Assembly (NCBI RefSeq): GCF_000380165.1
Contig: NZ_KB904647.1
Location: forward strand, 51,755 to 115,754
Source of the DNA: Wenjunlia vitaminophila DSM 41686
GTDB lineage: Bacteria; Actinomycetota; Actinomycetes; Streptomycetales; Streptomycetaceae
Direction: 5' to 3'
DNA length: 64,000 bases
Shown: in pieces, positions 25,065-33,951 of the stretch
Numbering within the stretch: the first letter of the stretch is position 1
Layout: each line of letters begins with the position of its first letter
Notes under the pieces: generated by a model
What the model saw: only the letters and a program-made list of their open reading frames with translations
Databases searched by the model: none
Told to the model about the DNA's origin: nothing
Made by a program: the position numbers and the translations under genes

Positions 25065-26282
25065 TCAGCGGAGCTCGCCGCACACCACGAACGACGTGCT
25101 GCCCCCGTCCTGTTCCCCGTCGGCCAGGACCGAGGCGGAGTGCAGCAGTTCGACCTCCACCAGGTACCCCGCCGAGCCGAGGGCCTGTCGTATCGCCTCC
25201 GCCTCGCCCCGGGTGGCGACCGGGGCCACGATGCGCTCGGGGCGACGGGACGCACAGGCCGCGGCCACCGGGGCGCCACCGACGCCGATCCGCACCACGT
25301 CCGGCTCCGGCAGGTCCTCGAGGGCCTGTGGTGCGGTGCCGTGCACCACCGCCACCTGAACTCCGTGGTGGCGGGCGGTGGCGGCGATCCGGGCGCACGC
25401 CTGCTCGTCGGGCTCCACCGCGAGGACCGCCGCCCCGAACCTGGCCGACTCCACCGAGACGGCTCCGTTGCCCGCGCCGACGTCCCACAGCAGGTCTCCC
25501 ACCCGCGGGCCCAACCTGGCAAGGACGAAGGCCCGTTCTGCCGCTCCGGCCCCGCCCCCGGTGGCCTGCGGGCCAGCGGCACCGTACCGCTCGTCGGGCA
25601 ACGCCCAGCCCCGGGGCCCGGGGTAGTCCGTGGACTGCCCGGCGATCCAGCCCCCGGTGTCGGACCCCGCCGCCGGGGAGACGCCACCGATCACGATCGC
25701 CACATTGGGGTCGCGCCAGATGTGGTCGGCGACCTTGTCCGAGGTGAGCACGGACACCTCCTCCCGCTCGGTGCCCAGCGCCTCGCAGATGACGAAGGTC
25801 CGGTGTACGTCGCCGAGGAGCAGGGCGAGTTCGGCCGGGCCCGCGCCCGGGGCGGTCAGCACCGCGACCTTGTGGTGGGCCCGGCAGACGTTGACCGCGC
25901 GGCGCAGGGTGCGCTGGTGGGCGACCACGATCTTGGCGTCGTCCCACGGCATCCCGGCCCGGGCGAACGCCGCCGCCACGGACGACACCGCGGGCACGAC
26001 CTCCACCTCGAGGCCGTACTCGGGCCGCCGCAGGGCACGCACCACGCCGAAGAACCCGGGGTCGCCGTCGGCCAGCACCACGGCGGTGCCCCGGTGTTCG
26101 GCGATCCTGCGGGCGGCGAGCGGAAGGCTGCCGACCAACACCCGGGTGGCGGTGGGCGGAATCCCGGCCAGCCCGAGGTGGTGCCTGGCTCCCGCCACCA
26201 TGGTGGCGGCCCCCATGGCGGCACGGGCCGCCTCGGTGAGCGGAGAACCGTCCCATCCGATCACTGTGACCCGGTCGGCCAT
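25065..26282 (-). CDS. cobL: Precorrin-6Y C5,15-methyltransferase (decarboxylating), CbiE-CbiT fusion, 405 aa
   Basis: The N-terminal half is CbiE-like (VTVIGWDGSPLTEAARAAM, VVLADGDPGFFGVVRAL, VVPAVSSVAAAFARAGMPWDDAKIV), a tetrapyrrole methylase. The C-terminal half is CbiT-like (ERAFVLARLGPRVGDLLWDVGAGNGAVSVE), a class I SAM methyltransferase. Together they methylate C5 and C15 of precorrin-6B and remove the acetate carboxylate. The fusion is the usual actinobacterial form. The gene lies upstream of bluB-cobT on the same strand with a hairpin between them. ATG 26282 gives MADRVTVIG. Confidence 0.92.
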   Translation of the reverse strand: MADRVTVIGWDGSPLTEAARAAMGAATMVAGARHHLGLAGIPPTATRVLVGSLPLAARRIAEHRGTAVVLADGDPGFFGVVRALRRPEYGLEVEVVPAVSSVAAAFARAGMPWDDAKIVVAHQRTLRRAVNVCRAHHKVAVLTAPGAGPAELALLLGDVHRTFVICEALGTEREEVSVLTSDKVADHIWRDPNVAIVIGGVSPAAGSDTGGWIAGQSTDYPGPRGWALPDERYGAAGPQATGGGAGAAERAFVLARLGPRVGDLLWDVGAGNGAVSVESARFGAAVLAVEPDEQACARIAATARHHGVQVAVVHGTAPQALEDLPEPDVVRIGVGGAPVAAACASRRPERIVAPVATRGEAEAIRQALGSAGYLVEVELLHSASVLADGEQDGGSTSFVVCGELR

Positions 26283-26507
26283 CTGTGCCGTGCCCCCTCG
26301 TCTGCTCTGGTGCGGCCCCTGCTCCGGTGCGCCGTGCCGTTCGCGGCGATTGTGTCGCGGGAGACGCCTGTTGTGCGCGACGCCCTGCCGGGGGTGTCGC
26401 CCCATGGTGGGTCCTGCCCCCGGGTTGGTTCCTGCCCCGTGGTCCGGGGTGTTTCCCCTTTCTCCTTCGTACCGGTTCCGCCGCGCCGGTGGTGGGAGCC
26501 CGGGCGC

Positions 26508-27140
26508 TCAGAGCCAGCTCTGTCCCTGGCCCGCTCCCGAACCGCTGAGCAGGGTCGTCCCCTCGAGGTCCTCCGGCAGCAGGCTCCACACGATCAGGTC
26601 GGTGCGCAGCTCGCGGTCCGACAGCTCGTTCTGGGGCGCACGCAGGGTCCACGCGCTGCGCAGCACGCCCTCGCTGATGCAGCCGATCTTCTGCGCGACC
26701 TGCTGGGAGGCGGTGTTGCCCGCGGCGGTGCGCAGCTCCATCCGTTTGATCCCCTGGTCGTGGAAGGCCCATTCGGCGGCGGCGAGCGCCGCCTCGGCGG
26801 CGTAGCCCTCGCCCCGGGCCCAGGAGGCGGTGACGTAGGAGACCTCGGTGGTGCGGTGCCGCCAGTCGGTGTGGTGCAGGTGGAGCATGCCCACCAGGCG
26901 GTGGGTGAGGAACTCGGAGACGGCGAAAACGATCCCGCGGCCTTCGGTGCGCTCCGCGGGGGCCTGGCCGTTGACCCACTGCAGGGCGTGGTACTCCGTG
27001 TAGGGGGCGGGCACGCTGGTCCAGGTGCGGATCGGCTCGTCGTTCATCATGTCCACGAGCGCTGGGACGTCCTCTTCGTCGAAGGGCCGCAGCACCAGGC
27101 GTTCGGTGCTGAGGGAGGTCTCCGGGAATGTGGAAGCCAT
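26508..27140 (-). CDS. RimJ/RimL-type GNAT acetyltransferase, 210 aa
   Basis: The start TSLSTERLVLRPFDEEDVPALVDMM is the classic RimJ/RimL N-terminus. HRTTEVSYVTASWARGEGYAAEAALAAAEWAF is the acetyl-CoA segment, and ELRTAAGNTASQQVAQKIGCISEGVLR is motif B. In the loop ARGEGYA the consensus G is retained. Targets of relatives include ribosomal protein N-termini, but most are unassigned. AAGGAGAG precedes the ATG at 27140 at ideal spacing. The last ~20 residues (SGSGAGQGQSWL) are outside the fold. Confidence 0.9.
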   Translation of the reverse strand: MASTFPETSLSTERLVLRPFDEEDVPALVDMMNDEPIRTWTSVPAPYTEYHALQWVNGQAPAERTEGRGIVFAVSEFLTHRLVGMLHLHHTDWRHRTTEVSYVTASWARGEGYAAEAALAAAEWAFHDQGIKRMELRTAAGNTASQQVAQKIGCISEGVLRSAWTLRAPQNELSDRELRTDLIVWSLLPEDLEGTTLLSGSGAGQGQSWL

Positions 27141-27367
27141 TGCGTCTCTCCTTGCCGGGTTCGTGCTCCGGTGTTCGATCCTCCGGGCCGGGTGTCCCTC
27201 ATGCAGCATGCAGTATTCGTCAGCGCGCACGCAGCGCAGGGGTCGCACGAATCGCCACGCGCGCCGTGCCACGGACACGTAGAAAGACCCTATTGGGGGG
27301 ATGTGGGGTTGTCCTGGTCGCCTGACGTTTCCGCTGCGTCCATCCGATCCTGCTACCGTCAGCGCGC

Positions 27368-28135
27368 GTGACGGTCCACCAGGCAGCAGGCGTTGGTTAC
27401 CAGAGGGCCGCGGGCGAGTACGAGCGGTCCCGTCCCTCCTATCCCATGTCCGTCCTGACCGAGCTGGCCACGGCGTTGGGGCTGGAACGGGGGCGCACGG
27501 TGGTGGACATCGGGGCGGGCACGGGCAAGTTCACCCGGCTCCTCGCCCTGACCGGCGCGCGGGTGCTGGCGGTGGAGCCGGTCGCGGCGATGCGGGAGAG
27601 CCTGGCGGAGTTGCTGCCGTCCGTGACGGTGATCGACGGCACCGGGGAGCGGACGGGTCTGCCCGACGGCTCCGTGGACGCGGTGGTGGCCGCGCAGTCC
27701 TGGCACTGGTTCCAGCAGGAGGCGGCGCTCTCCGAGGTGGAACGGGTACTGCGGGCGGGCGGAGCGCTGGCTTTGGTGTGGAACACCTACGACGTGACGG
27801 TGCCCTGGGTGCGGGACTTCGAGGCGATCTACTTCCGGCGGGCGCCCAGTGGACTGCCCAGCCATCACGACGGAGCCTGGCGGCGCGCCCTGGAGCAGCG
27901 CCCCGGGTGGTCACCGGTGCGGGAGCGGCACCTGCCGAACCCACACTCGATCACCCGGCAGCAGGTGGTGGAGCGGATGCTGTCCTCGAGCCACATCGCC
28001 GCCCTGGACCGGGCCGGGCAGGCACGGGTGCGCGCCGAGGTCGAGGAGGTCCTCCAGCGCCACGCGGCCACCAGGGACCGGGAGTCGGTGGAGGTCCCCT
28101 ACATCACGGACGTCTACTGGGCGCGGCGCGGCTGA
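27368..28135 (+). CDS. Class I SAM-dependent methyltransferase, 255 aa
   Basis: Motif I VVDIGAGTGKFTRLLALTGARVLAVEP and motif IV (DAVVAAQSWHWFQQEAALSEVERVLRAGGALALVW) are intact. They resemble the Methyltransf_11 group that includes trans-aconitate methyltransferase-like and many small-molecule enzymes. The substrate is not evident. The GTG at 27368 starts MTVHQAAGVGYQRAAGEYERSRPSYP, the usual N-terminal cap. It stands alone between divergent and convergent neighbours. Confidence 0.9.
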   Translation: MTVHQAAGVGYQRAAGEYERSRPSYPMSVLTELATALGLERGRTVVDIGAGTGKFTRLLALTGARVLAVEPVAAMRESLAELLPSVTVIDGTGERTGLPDGSVDAVVAAQSWHWFQQEAALSEVERVLRAGGALALVWNTYDVTVPWVRDFEAIYFRRAPSGLPSHHDGAWRRALEQRPGWSPVRERHLPNPHSITRQQVVERMLSSSHIAALDRAGQARVRAEVEEVLQRHAATRDRESVEVPYITDVYWARRG

Positions 28136-28140
28136 GGCCA

Positions 28141-28175
28141 CGGCCGGGTGGGCGGGCCGTCCGCCCACCCGGCCG
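28141..28175. terminator. Bidirectional terminator, 15-bp perfect stem
   Basis: CGGCCGGGTGGGCGG and its reverse complement flank five bases, starting six bases after the methyltransferase stop and facing the convergent metQ end. Confidence 0.85.
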
Positions 28176-28246
28176 GGTGTCGCCCGCCCCGGACGGTCCG
28201 GCGCGGTCAACCCGCGCGTCCGGACCGGCAGGGGGCCGGTCCGGGC

Positions 28247-29074
28247 TCAGAACGCCGGGACGACCGCGCCGGAGTACTCCTCCTCGATGTACGACCGCAC
28301 GCCGGGTGACTGGAGCAGCTCCGCCAGTTTCCTGACCCGCGGGTCGTCCTGTTTCCCCCGCTTGACGGCGAGGAAGTTGGCGTACGGGTTGTCCTTGGCC
28401 TCCTCGGCGACCAGTGCGTCGCGTGCCGGGTTGAGGCCCGCCTCGAGCGCGTAGTTGCCGTTGATCACCGAGGCGTCCACGTCGTCGAGCGACCGCGGGA
28501 GCTGGGCGGCCTCCAACTCCTCGAACTTCAGGTCCCTGGGGTTGTCCACGATGTCCCTGGGGGTGGCGTTCTGTCCGACCCCGTCCTTGAGGGTGAGCAC
28601 GCCGTGCTCGGCGAGCAGGGCCAGCGCCCGGCCCTCGTTGGTGGCGTCGTTGGGGACGGCTATGGTCGCCCCGCGGTTGAGCCCCTCCACCGAGGCGACC
28701 TCCTTGGAGTACAGGCCGAGCGGTTCCAGGTGGACGTCTGCCACACGGACGATGGAGGTGTGGTGCTCCTCGTTGAAGTCGTCCAGGTACGGCCGGTGCT
28801 GGAAGAAGTTGGCGTCCACGTCACCGTTCTGGGTGGCCGTGTTGGGCTGGACGTAGTCCGTGAACTCCCGTATTTCTATGCGGAGTCCGGCGTCCTCGGC
28901 GAGGTTGTCCTTGACGTACCTGAGGATGTCGGCGTGGGGAACCGGTGTCGCGGCGACGACCAGGGCGTCGCCGGAGCCCGAACCGGAGCCGGCGTCCGAG
29001 CCGCAGGCGGACAGCGACACGACGAGGGCGCCGGCGGCGAGGGCCACTGCGGAGATCTTGACGGTGTTACGCAC
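28247..29074 (-). CDS. metQ: MetQ methionine-binding lipoprotein, 275 aa
   Basis: The signal peptide MRNTVKISAVALAAGALVVS ends in the lipobox LSAC with the lipidated Cys at residue 24. The mature part matches the NlpA/MetQ family: ATPVPHADILRYVKD, the ligand region YVQPNTATQNGDVDANFFQHRPYLDDF, and IAVPNDATNEGRALALL. It delivers methionine to the MetNI transporter at the membrane. The GTG at 29074 begins the signal peptide. It is the last gene of metN-metI-metQ, 79 bases after metI. Confidence 0.95.
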   Translation of the reverse strand: MRNTVKISAVALAAGALVVSLSACGSDAGSGSGSGDALVVAATPVPHADILRYVKDNLAEDAGLRIEIREFTDYVQPNTATQNGDVDANFFQHRPYLDDFNEEHHTSIVRVADVHLEPLGLYSKEVASVEGLNRGATIAVPNDATNEGRALALLAEHGVLTLKDGVGQNATPRDIVDNPRDLKFEELEAAQLPRSLDDVDASVINGNYALEAGLNPARDALVAEEAKDNPYANFLAVKRGKQDDPRVRKLAELLQSPGVRSYIEEEYSGAVVPAF

Positions 29075-29153
29075 GAAAAGTGCCTCTCTGTGAACGGTGG
29101 GGGAAACGACCGCCCGGTGTTGTCCCGGCGGCGGGTCTGGTGGGGGTTCGCCG

Positions 29154-29873
29154 TCAGCGCGAGGGGTGGCGCGGCATTCGCGGGCGGATGCGGAACGGTC
29201 CGTGCCCGGCGCGCCCGCCCCGGTGGTCGAGCGCCCGGGCGAGCAGGTCACCGACGACCTGGACACCGGTGACGAGCACCACGAGCAGCAGCACGGTGGC
29301 GATCATCAGGCCGTTCTCGAACCGCTGGTAGCCGTAGCGGACGGCCAGGTCCCCCAGGCCGCCGGCGGCGACCGCGCCGGCCATCGCGGAGTAGCCGATG
29401 AGCGCGATGACGGTGGTGGTCAGCCCGGAGACCAGCGACGGCAGCGACTCGGGGAGCAGGACCTTGCGCACCACGGCCCAGACGCCCCCACCCATGGACT
29501 GGACGGCTTCGACGAGCCCGTGGTCGACTTCCCGCACGGAGGTCTCGACGAGCCGGGCGAAGAACGGCACGGCACCAACGGAGAGCGGCACCACCGCGGC
29601 GTCCACCCCGATGCTGGTGCCGACGGCCCAGCGGGTGAACGGGATCAGCGCGATCAGCAGGATGATGAACGGCAGGGAACGGGTGAGGTTCACCAGTGCT
29701 CCCAGGGTCTTGTTCACCACCACGCACGGCAGCAGTCCTCCCCGGTCGGTGAGCGAGAGCACCACCCCGAGGGGGAGCCCCACCACCGCCGTGACCAGCG
29801 AGGACAGGCCCACCATGGTGAGGGTCTCGGAGCACGCCTGCTCCAGCAGGGGCCGCATCTCGTCCCAGGTCAC
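29154..29873 (-). CDS. metI: MetI methionine ABC transporter permease, 239 aa
   Basis: About five transmembrane segments are seen, with the permease EAA-type loop VEAVQSMGGGVWAVVRKVLLPESLPSLVSG, which docks to the ATPase. MTWDEMRPLLEQACSETLTMV opens the protein as in MetI. Its GTG overlaps the metN stop by four bases. The C-terminal ~20 residues are Arg/Pro/His-rich and extend beyond the usual end of the family. Confidence 0.93.
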   Translation of the reverse strand: MTWDEMRPLLEQACSETLTMVGLSSLVTAVVGLPLGVVLSLTDRGGLLPCVVVNKTLGALVNLTRSLPFIILLIALIPFTRWAVGTSIGVDAAVVPLSVGAVPFFARLVETSVREVDHGLVEAVQSMGGGVWAVVRKVLLPESLPSLVSGLTTTVIALIGYSAMAGAVAAGGLGDLAVRYGYQRFENGLMIATVLLLVVLVTGVQVVGDLLARALDHRGGRAGHGPFRIRPRMPRHPSR

Positions 29874-30928
29874 CGCGGGCCTCCCGGAGTTCCGGCGGGG
29901 GCGGGGTCCCCGGCGGAAGCGGTCACCGACGAACGGGCGCGCTCCGGCTCGGCGACGTCTACCCGCAGGCCCTGCTCACGCAGGTAGCCGATGGGCACCA
30001 CGTTGTCCTCGAACGCGCCGGGCAACGCGATCCGCATCCGGCCGACCTGGAGCCCGCCGATGGTCTCGATGGCGGCACCGAGGATGGAGACGTCCACGTT
30101 GTAGGAGCGGGCCAGGTGGGAGATGACCGGCTGGGCGGTGGAGTCCCCGTGGAAGGTGAGGTCGATGACGGTGCGTCCCGCGCCGGAGGGCACCTGTCCG
30201 ATCGGGAACAGCGCCCCGGCCAGTTCGGAGCCCGGGGTGGCGAGCAGTTCCGCCACGGTCCCCGACTCCACGATCCGGCCGTCGCGCATCAGCGCGGCCG
30301 AGTCGCAGACTGTCTTGATCACGTCCATCTCGTGGGTGATCAGCAGGATGGTGAGACCGAGCTGCCGGTTCAGGTCGCGGAGCAGGTGGAGGATGGAACG
30401 AGTGGTCTGCGGGTCGAGGGCCGAGGTGGCCTCGTCGGACAGCAGCACCCTGGGCTTCCCGGCCAGCGCCCGGGCGATGCCGACCCGTTGCTTCTGGCCC
30501 CCGGAGAGCTGGGCCGGATAGGCGCCGGCCCGGTCGGCGAGACCGACCAGTTCCAGGAGTTCCCCGGCCCGCCGGGACCGCTGGGCGCCGCGCAGGCCCA
30601 GGATCTCGAGCGGCAGTTCGACGTTCTGCTGGACCGTGCGCGCGGACAGCAGGTTGAAGTGCTGGAAGACCATGCCGATGCGACCGCGGGCGGCTCTCAG
30701 TCCGCGCCGGTGCAGGGCGGTGAGGTCCTGGCCCGCGACGGTGACGGTGCCGGAGGTGGGGCGCTCGAGGAGGTTCACGCAGCGGATCAGCGTGCTCTTG
30801 CCCGCGCCGCTGCGGCCGACGACGCCGAACACCTCACCTTCGCGCACGTGCAGGTCCACCCCGTCGAGCGCGACGATGTCGCGCCCCCGGGAGCGGTAGG
30901 CCTTCTTGAGGTTCGTGGTGGTGATCAC
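29870..30928 (-). CDS. metN: MetN methionine ABC transporter ATPase, 352 aa
   Basis: The ATPase domain has Walker A GRSGAGKS, Q-loop FQHFNLLS, signature LSGGQKQRVGIARAL, Walker B VLLSDEATSALDP and switch HEMDV. After residue ~250 comes the NIL domain (TVIDLTFHGDSTAQPVISHLARSYNVDVSILGAAIE), which binds methionine and inhibits uptake when the cell is replete. The GTG at 30928 gives MITTTNLKKAYRS, the family start. No SAM riboswitch was recognised upstream. Confidence 0.95.
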   Translation of the reverse strand: MITTTNLKKAYRSRGRDIVALDGVDLHVREGEVFGVVGRSGAGKSTLIRCVNLLERPTSGTVTVAGQDLTALHRRGLRAARGRIGMVFQHFNLLSARTVQQNVELPLEILGLRGAQRSRRAGELLELVGLADRAGAYPAQLSGGQKQRVGIARALAGKPRVLLSDEATSALDPQTTRSILHLLRDLNRQLGLTILLITHEMDVIKTVCDSAALMRDGRIVESGTVAELLATPGSELAGALFPIGQVPSGAGRTVIDLTFHGDSTAQPVISHLARSYNVDVSILGAAIETIGGLQVGRMRIALPGAFEDNVVPIGYLREQGLRVDVAEPERARSSVTASAGDPAPAGTPGGPR

Positions 30929-31470
30929 GGATGGTCCATCAGGTTGAGTGCGCCGGACAAAAGCCAGCACACAGGGGCATATCACTGAAACGTGAGCAGG
31001 GAGCGGCCCGGGAGCTCCGGGCGGAAGGGCGCGTCAGCGGTGGGTGGGGCCGGGGAACGCGAGGGGGCGAGCGGGGCGGCGGTGGTCCGGGGCGCTCAAC
31101 GACGACCAGGACCGACCCACGGGTCCGCGTACGACGCGGTGGTGCCGCGCCCTACCGGGACGTGCGGCGGAGGAAGGACTCGCTTCGGGGCGCGAGCGTG
31201 GAACAGGGGCCCTCAGCGGTCACACATTCGGCGGGGCTGACCCGCCTGGCGCCACGCACGACACATGCCGCAGGCACCGGGCGTCATCGCCTCGGCCGGC
31301 TGCGGGTACCTGGTCGTCGCGGTCATGGACGTCAGTAAACCAGAGCGTGGCCCGGGTCCCAAAAAACACGTGTTCGATGTCCGGATGTCGGACACGTCCC
31401 GGTGGTCCGCACGCCGACGGCCCGCCCACCGGGTGGTGGACGGGCCGTCGGCGTGTCGGCGCGCGGGCGG
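30929..31470. other. 542-bp gap upstream of metN
   Basis: There is no supported gene on either strand. At the right end lies a long terminator for the AIM24 gene. A weak minus-strand promoter candidate for metNIQ is TTGGGA near 31358 with TTTACT near 31334. The intervening ~400 bases could be a long leader; I could not match it to SAM-I or SAM-IV riboswitch consensus. Confidence 0.45.
31411..31454 (-). terminator. AIM24 gene terminator, 20-bp stem
   Basis: ACGCCGACGGCCCGCCCACC (31411-31430) pairs with 31435-31454 with a single mismatch around a GGGT loop, directly downstream of the AIM24 stop. Confidence 0.85.
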
Positions 31471-32136
31471 TCAGCCTGTGGGCTTGGCCTCGCTGGGCTG
31501 CACGATGACGAAGCCCTCACCCTGGAGCATGAGCTGGAAGACCTCGCCGGAGCCACCCTTGAGCATGGACTTCAGGCTCTGCGAGCGGTGGATCGACGTC
31601 TGGAGGTGGCTGGACCAGCCGACGACCGCGTCGGTGTCCACGTAGACCGGGGCATGGTGGCTGACCGGGATGACGATCGGGTCGCCGTCGCACATCAGAC
31701 CGATGCGGCCCTGGCCGGAGAACAGGCAGTTGAACAGGCCGCCGCCGGTCATCCCGGCGCCGCTCACCATCTTGATCTCGTAGTGCAGGCTGGGGTCGAA
31801 GCACAGCACGTTGCGGCCGTTGATCGTGAGGGAGTCCTGCGGCTCCAGGTCCACGACGAAGCAGTTCTCGTTGTTGTGCGCGAACCACACCTCACCCTGG
31901 CCGCGCACCGCCATCAGCGCGAGGCCCTCGCCCGTGACGGCCCGCTTGAGGAAGTTGCCGACGCCCTGGGACTTCACCTCGAACTGGAGGTTGCCCCGGT
32001 AGGCGACCATGGCGCCCTGCCGGGCGTGGCACTCGCCGTTGACGACGTACTTGATCGCCTTGGAGTGCTGCAAGGACATCCCGGGCGCGGTGGGAGCCTG
32101 GGCCTGGTACTCGGACTTGAACAGATCGCTGCGCAC
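31471..32136 (-). CDS. AIM24-family protein, 221 aa
   Basis: The protein has the AIM24 beta-helix pattern. MSLQHSKAIKYVVNG is an early strand block. AVTGEGLALMAVRGQGEVWFAHN and GLFNCLFSGQGRIGLMCDGDPIVIPV are glycine-turn repeats, and VYVDTDAVVGWSSHLQTSIH is near the end. The fold stacks short strands. Bacterial members are uncharacterised; the yeast homologue is mitochondrial. The GTG at 32136 (MRSDLFKSEYQ) is chosen over an upstream frame extension of low quality. There is no signal peptide. Confidence 0.88.
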   Translation of the reverse strand: MRSDLFKSEYQAQAPTAPGMSLQHSKAIKYVVNGECHARQGAMVAYRGNLQFEVKSQGVGNFLKRAVTGEGLALMAVRGQGEVWFAHNNENCFVVDLEPQDSLTINGRNVLCFDPSLHYEIKMVSGAGMTGGGLFNCLFSGQGRIGLMCDGDPIVIPVSHHAPVYVDTDAVVGWSSHLQTSIHRSQSLKSMLKGGSGEVFQLMLQGEGFVIVQPSEAKPTG

Positions 32137-32200
32137 GGACCGATCGTATGGCGTGGACCCGTCCGGGTGACAGGGGGCCCGTCGTTCGGCGTGCCCCGGC

Positions 32201-32851
32201 TCAGTTCCCGAGCTCCAGGGTGATCCCACCGTTCGCGGCGCGACCGGCCCGCACCCGGTGCAGTCCGTCCAGGACCAGGTCCGCGACCAGCTCGTCCGGG
32301 CCGTGGGTGGTGGTGACGGCCACCGCGGTCATCCCCGCCGCCTGGGCTGCGGCCAGTCCGGCCGGGGCGTCCTCGAAGACCACGCACGCGCTCGGCTCCA
32401 CCCCGAGCCGGGAGGCCGCGAGCAGGAACGGTTCCGGGTCCGGCTTTCCCCGGACGACGTCGTCGGCGCTGACCACGCACGACGGCTGCATCCCCACCGA
32501 GGCCAGCCGCTTCTCGGCCAGGGCGCGGCTCGCCGAGGTGACCACCGCCCAGCGGTCGGCGGGCAGCGCGCCCAGCAGTTCCACCGCCCCGGGGAGGGCG
32601 ACCACGCCGTCCAGGTCCGCGAGCTCCAACTCCTCCACCCGGCGCACCGCCTGTGCCACCAGGGGGGCCGGCAGCAGGTCGGCCACGATCTCCGCGGTGG
32701 GGCGCCCGTGCAACGGCACCGCGGCGAACTCCTCCGCGGTGAGCCGGTACTCCTGGGCCCAGCGGGTCCAGGAGCGAACGGCGGTCGAGGTGGAGTCGAT
32801 CAGCGTGCCGTCGTTGTCGAACAGCAGTGCCGCGGCGGTGAGAGTGTGCAT
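32201..32851 (-). CDS. HAD-family sugar-phosphatase-like hydrolase, 216 aa
   Basis: Motif I ALLFDNDGTLIDST carries the nucleophile Asp and the general-acid Asp (DxD variant DND). Motif II is VVTSASRALAEKRLASV, motif III RGKPDPEPFLLAASRLG, and motif IV VVFEDAPAGLAAAQAAGM. A helical cap lies between residues ~20 and ~85. The pattern matches beta-phosphoglucomutase/sugar-phosphatase relatives, more likely a phosphatase for small sugar phosphates. ATG 32851 starts at MHTLTAAALLFD. Confidence 0.9.
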   Translation of the reverse strand: MHTLTAAALLFDNDGTLIDSTSTAVRSWTRWAQEYRLTAEEFAAVPLHGRPTAEIVADLLPAPLVAQAVRRVEELELADLDGVVALPGAVELLGALPADRWAVVTSASRALAEKRLASVGMQPSCVVSADDVVRGKPDPEPFLLAASRLGVEPSACVVFEDAPAGLAAAQAAGMTAVAVTTTHGPDELVADLVLDGLHRVRAGRAANGGITLELGN

Positions 32852-32902
32852 GACGCGCCAGCGTACGCCGAACGGGTGAATGCCACCGTGACCAGCGGCA
32901 CG

Positions 32903-32940
32903 CCGCCTGCCCCCGGGGCGGTGACCCGGGGGGCAGGCGG
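32903..32940 (-). terminator. Terminator downstream of a GNAT gene
   Basis: CCGCCTGCCCCC (32903-32914) pairs with 32929-32940. It lies just beyond the GNAT stop at 32962 and before the HAD gene, which therefore probably has its own promoter. Confidence 0.7.
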
Positions 32941-32961
32941 GTGCGCGGGAAGGCGGTCCGG

Positions 32962-33483
32962 CTAGGCGCTGGCCGCCAGGGCGCCACCGGAGTCGGTCGC
33001 GCTCGGCGCGGCCTCCTTCTCCATGGTCACCAGGTCCAGCCCACGGCCGGCCGGCGCGGTGCCGACCGGCCGGTAACCGAGGCTCCGGTACAGCCGGAGG
33101 TTCTGCGCGCTGCGGTGCCCGGTGAACAGCCGGTAGCGCGTGGCCTGGCGTTCCGCGGCGAGCCGGGCCTCGATCGCCTTCAGCAGCCGACCGCCGAGAC
33201 CGTGCCGGCGCATCCGCGGGTGCACGATGAGCTTGCCGATGGCGGCGGAGCCGTCCTCCTCGACCCTGGCGCGTACCGAGCCGATGACCTCGTCGCCGAG
33301 TCTGGCCACCAGCACGTATCCGGTCGCTAGCTCGGCCCGGAGCTCGTCGAGGGTCTGGGTGAGCGGTTCGATGCTGTAGTCGCCGTACAGCTCCGCCTCG
33401 CTCTGGTAACAGAGGTACTGGAGTTTGAGGATGGACTCGGCCTCGTGCTCGAGCGCCGGAGAGATGGTCACGCTCATGCCCAT
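32962..33483 (-). CDS. GNAT N-acetyltransferase, 173 aa
   Basis: This is a single GNAT domain. YVLVARLGDEVIGSVRARVEEDGSAAIGKLIVHPRMRRHGLGGRLLKAIE contains the beta-4 strand and the RRHGLGG acetyl-CoA loop, and LFTGHRSAQNLRLYRSLGYRPVG is the C-terminal motif. The substrate is unknown. ATG 33483 has GGGAGG upstream; an in-frame ATG at 33477 is the alternative. It is transcribed away from a 468-bp gap that must hold its promoter. Confidence 0.9.
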   Translation of the reverse strand: MGMSVTISPALEHEAESILKLQYLCYQSEAELYGDYSIEPLTQTLDELRAELATGYVLVARLGDEVIGSVRARVEEDGSAAIGKLIVHPRMRRHGLGGRLLKAIEARLAAERQATRYRLFTGHRSAQNLRLYRSLGYRPVGTAPAGRGLDLVTMEKEAAPSATDSGGALAASA

Positions 33484-33951
33484 GTGCGCTGGCCTCCCTG
33501 ATTTCGTCCGGACAGAGGTGATGAGGGTGGCCTGTCCGGAACGTTGCCCTGAGTGAGCCGGAACGGTGCGTACCGGCCCTGCGGCGCCAACTGTCGCACG
33601 ACAGTTCGAAGAAGCGGAGTCGCCGCACGAGCGAACCCCGCACCACCGGGTGCTGTCGATAGCGCCATCATCGGGTGTTTACCGGGGATTACCCCGATGA
33701 CACCCCAGATCAACCTGTGACACCAGCATTCTGCGCACATGAGCCCCACATCGCGAGCGCATGGCGCCCGGGCGTCCTGTGACATTGCCAACTACCCCCG
33801 TGGCGAGGTCCGGTGCGACCTCGACGACTGGGCAGGACATATAGCCATACCGTCTATTTGTCAGATCGACCGCGGGGTCAGGAGGGACCCCGGACCCGCG
33901 ACGCCCCTGACCGGCGGGAAATGCTGACCCGTCGCTGCGGGTTGACCCGGC
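33484..33951. other. 468-bp gap between divergent genes
   Basis: No coding frame is convincing. The gap holds an inverted repeat (TCATCGGG at 33668-33675, CCCGATGA at 33693-33700, 17-base spacer) and an unusually AT-rich patch near 33838-33868. These probably form the promoter region of the two divergent genes. Confidence 0.5.

Noticed and set aside
20111..25747. Long plus-strand frames (up to 879 codons) opposite bluB-cobT
   Set aside because: The minus strand encodes recognisable BluB and CobT; the plus frames only mirror the low-complexity part.
24737..26507. Cobalamin riboswitch near the cob genes
   Set aside because: No B12-box-like sequence on the coding strand upstream of either cob gene.
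30929..31410. SAM riboswitch before metNIQ
   Set aside because: Expected by pathway logic, but no SAM-I or SAM-IV conserved core was seen on the minus strand; a covariance-model search would settle it.
33739..33927. 62-codon frame in the gap between the GNAT and DUF427 genes
   Set aside because: No ribosome-binding site, poor third-position bias and no recognisable protein features.
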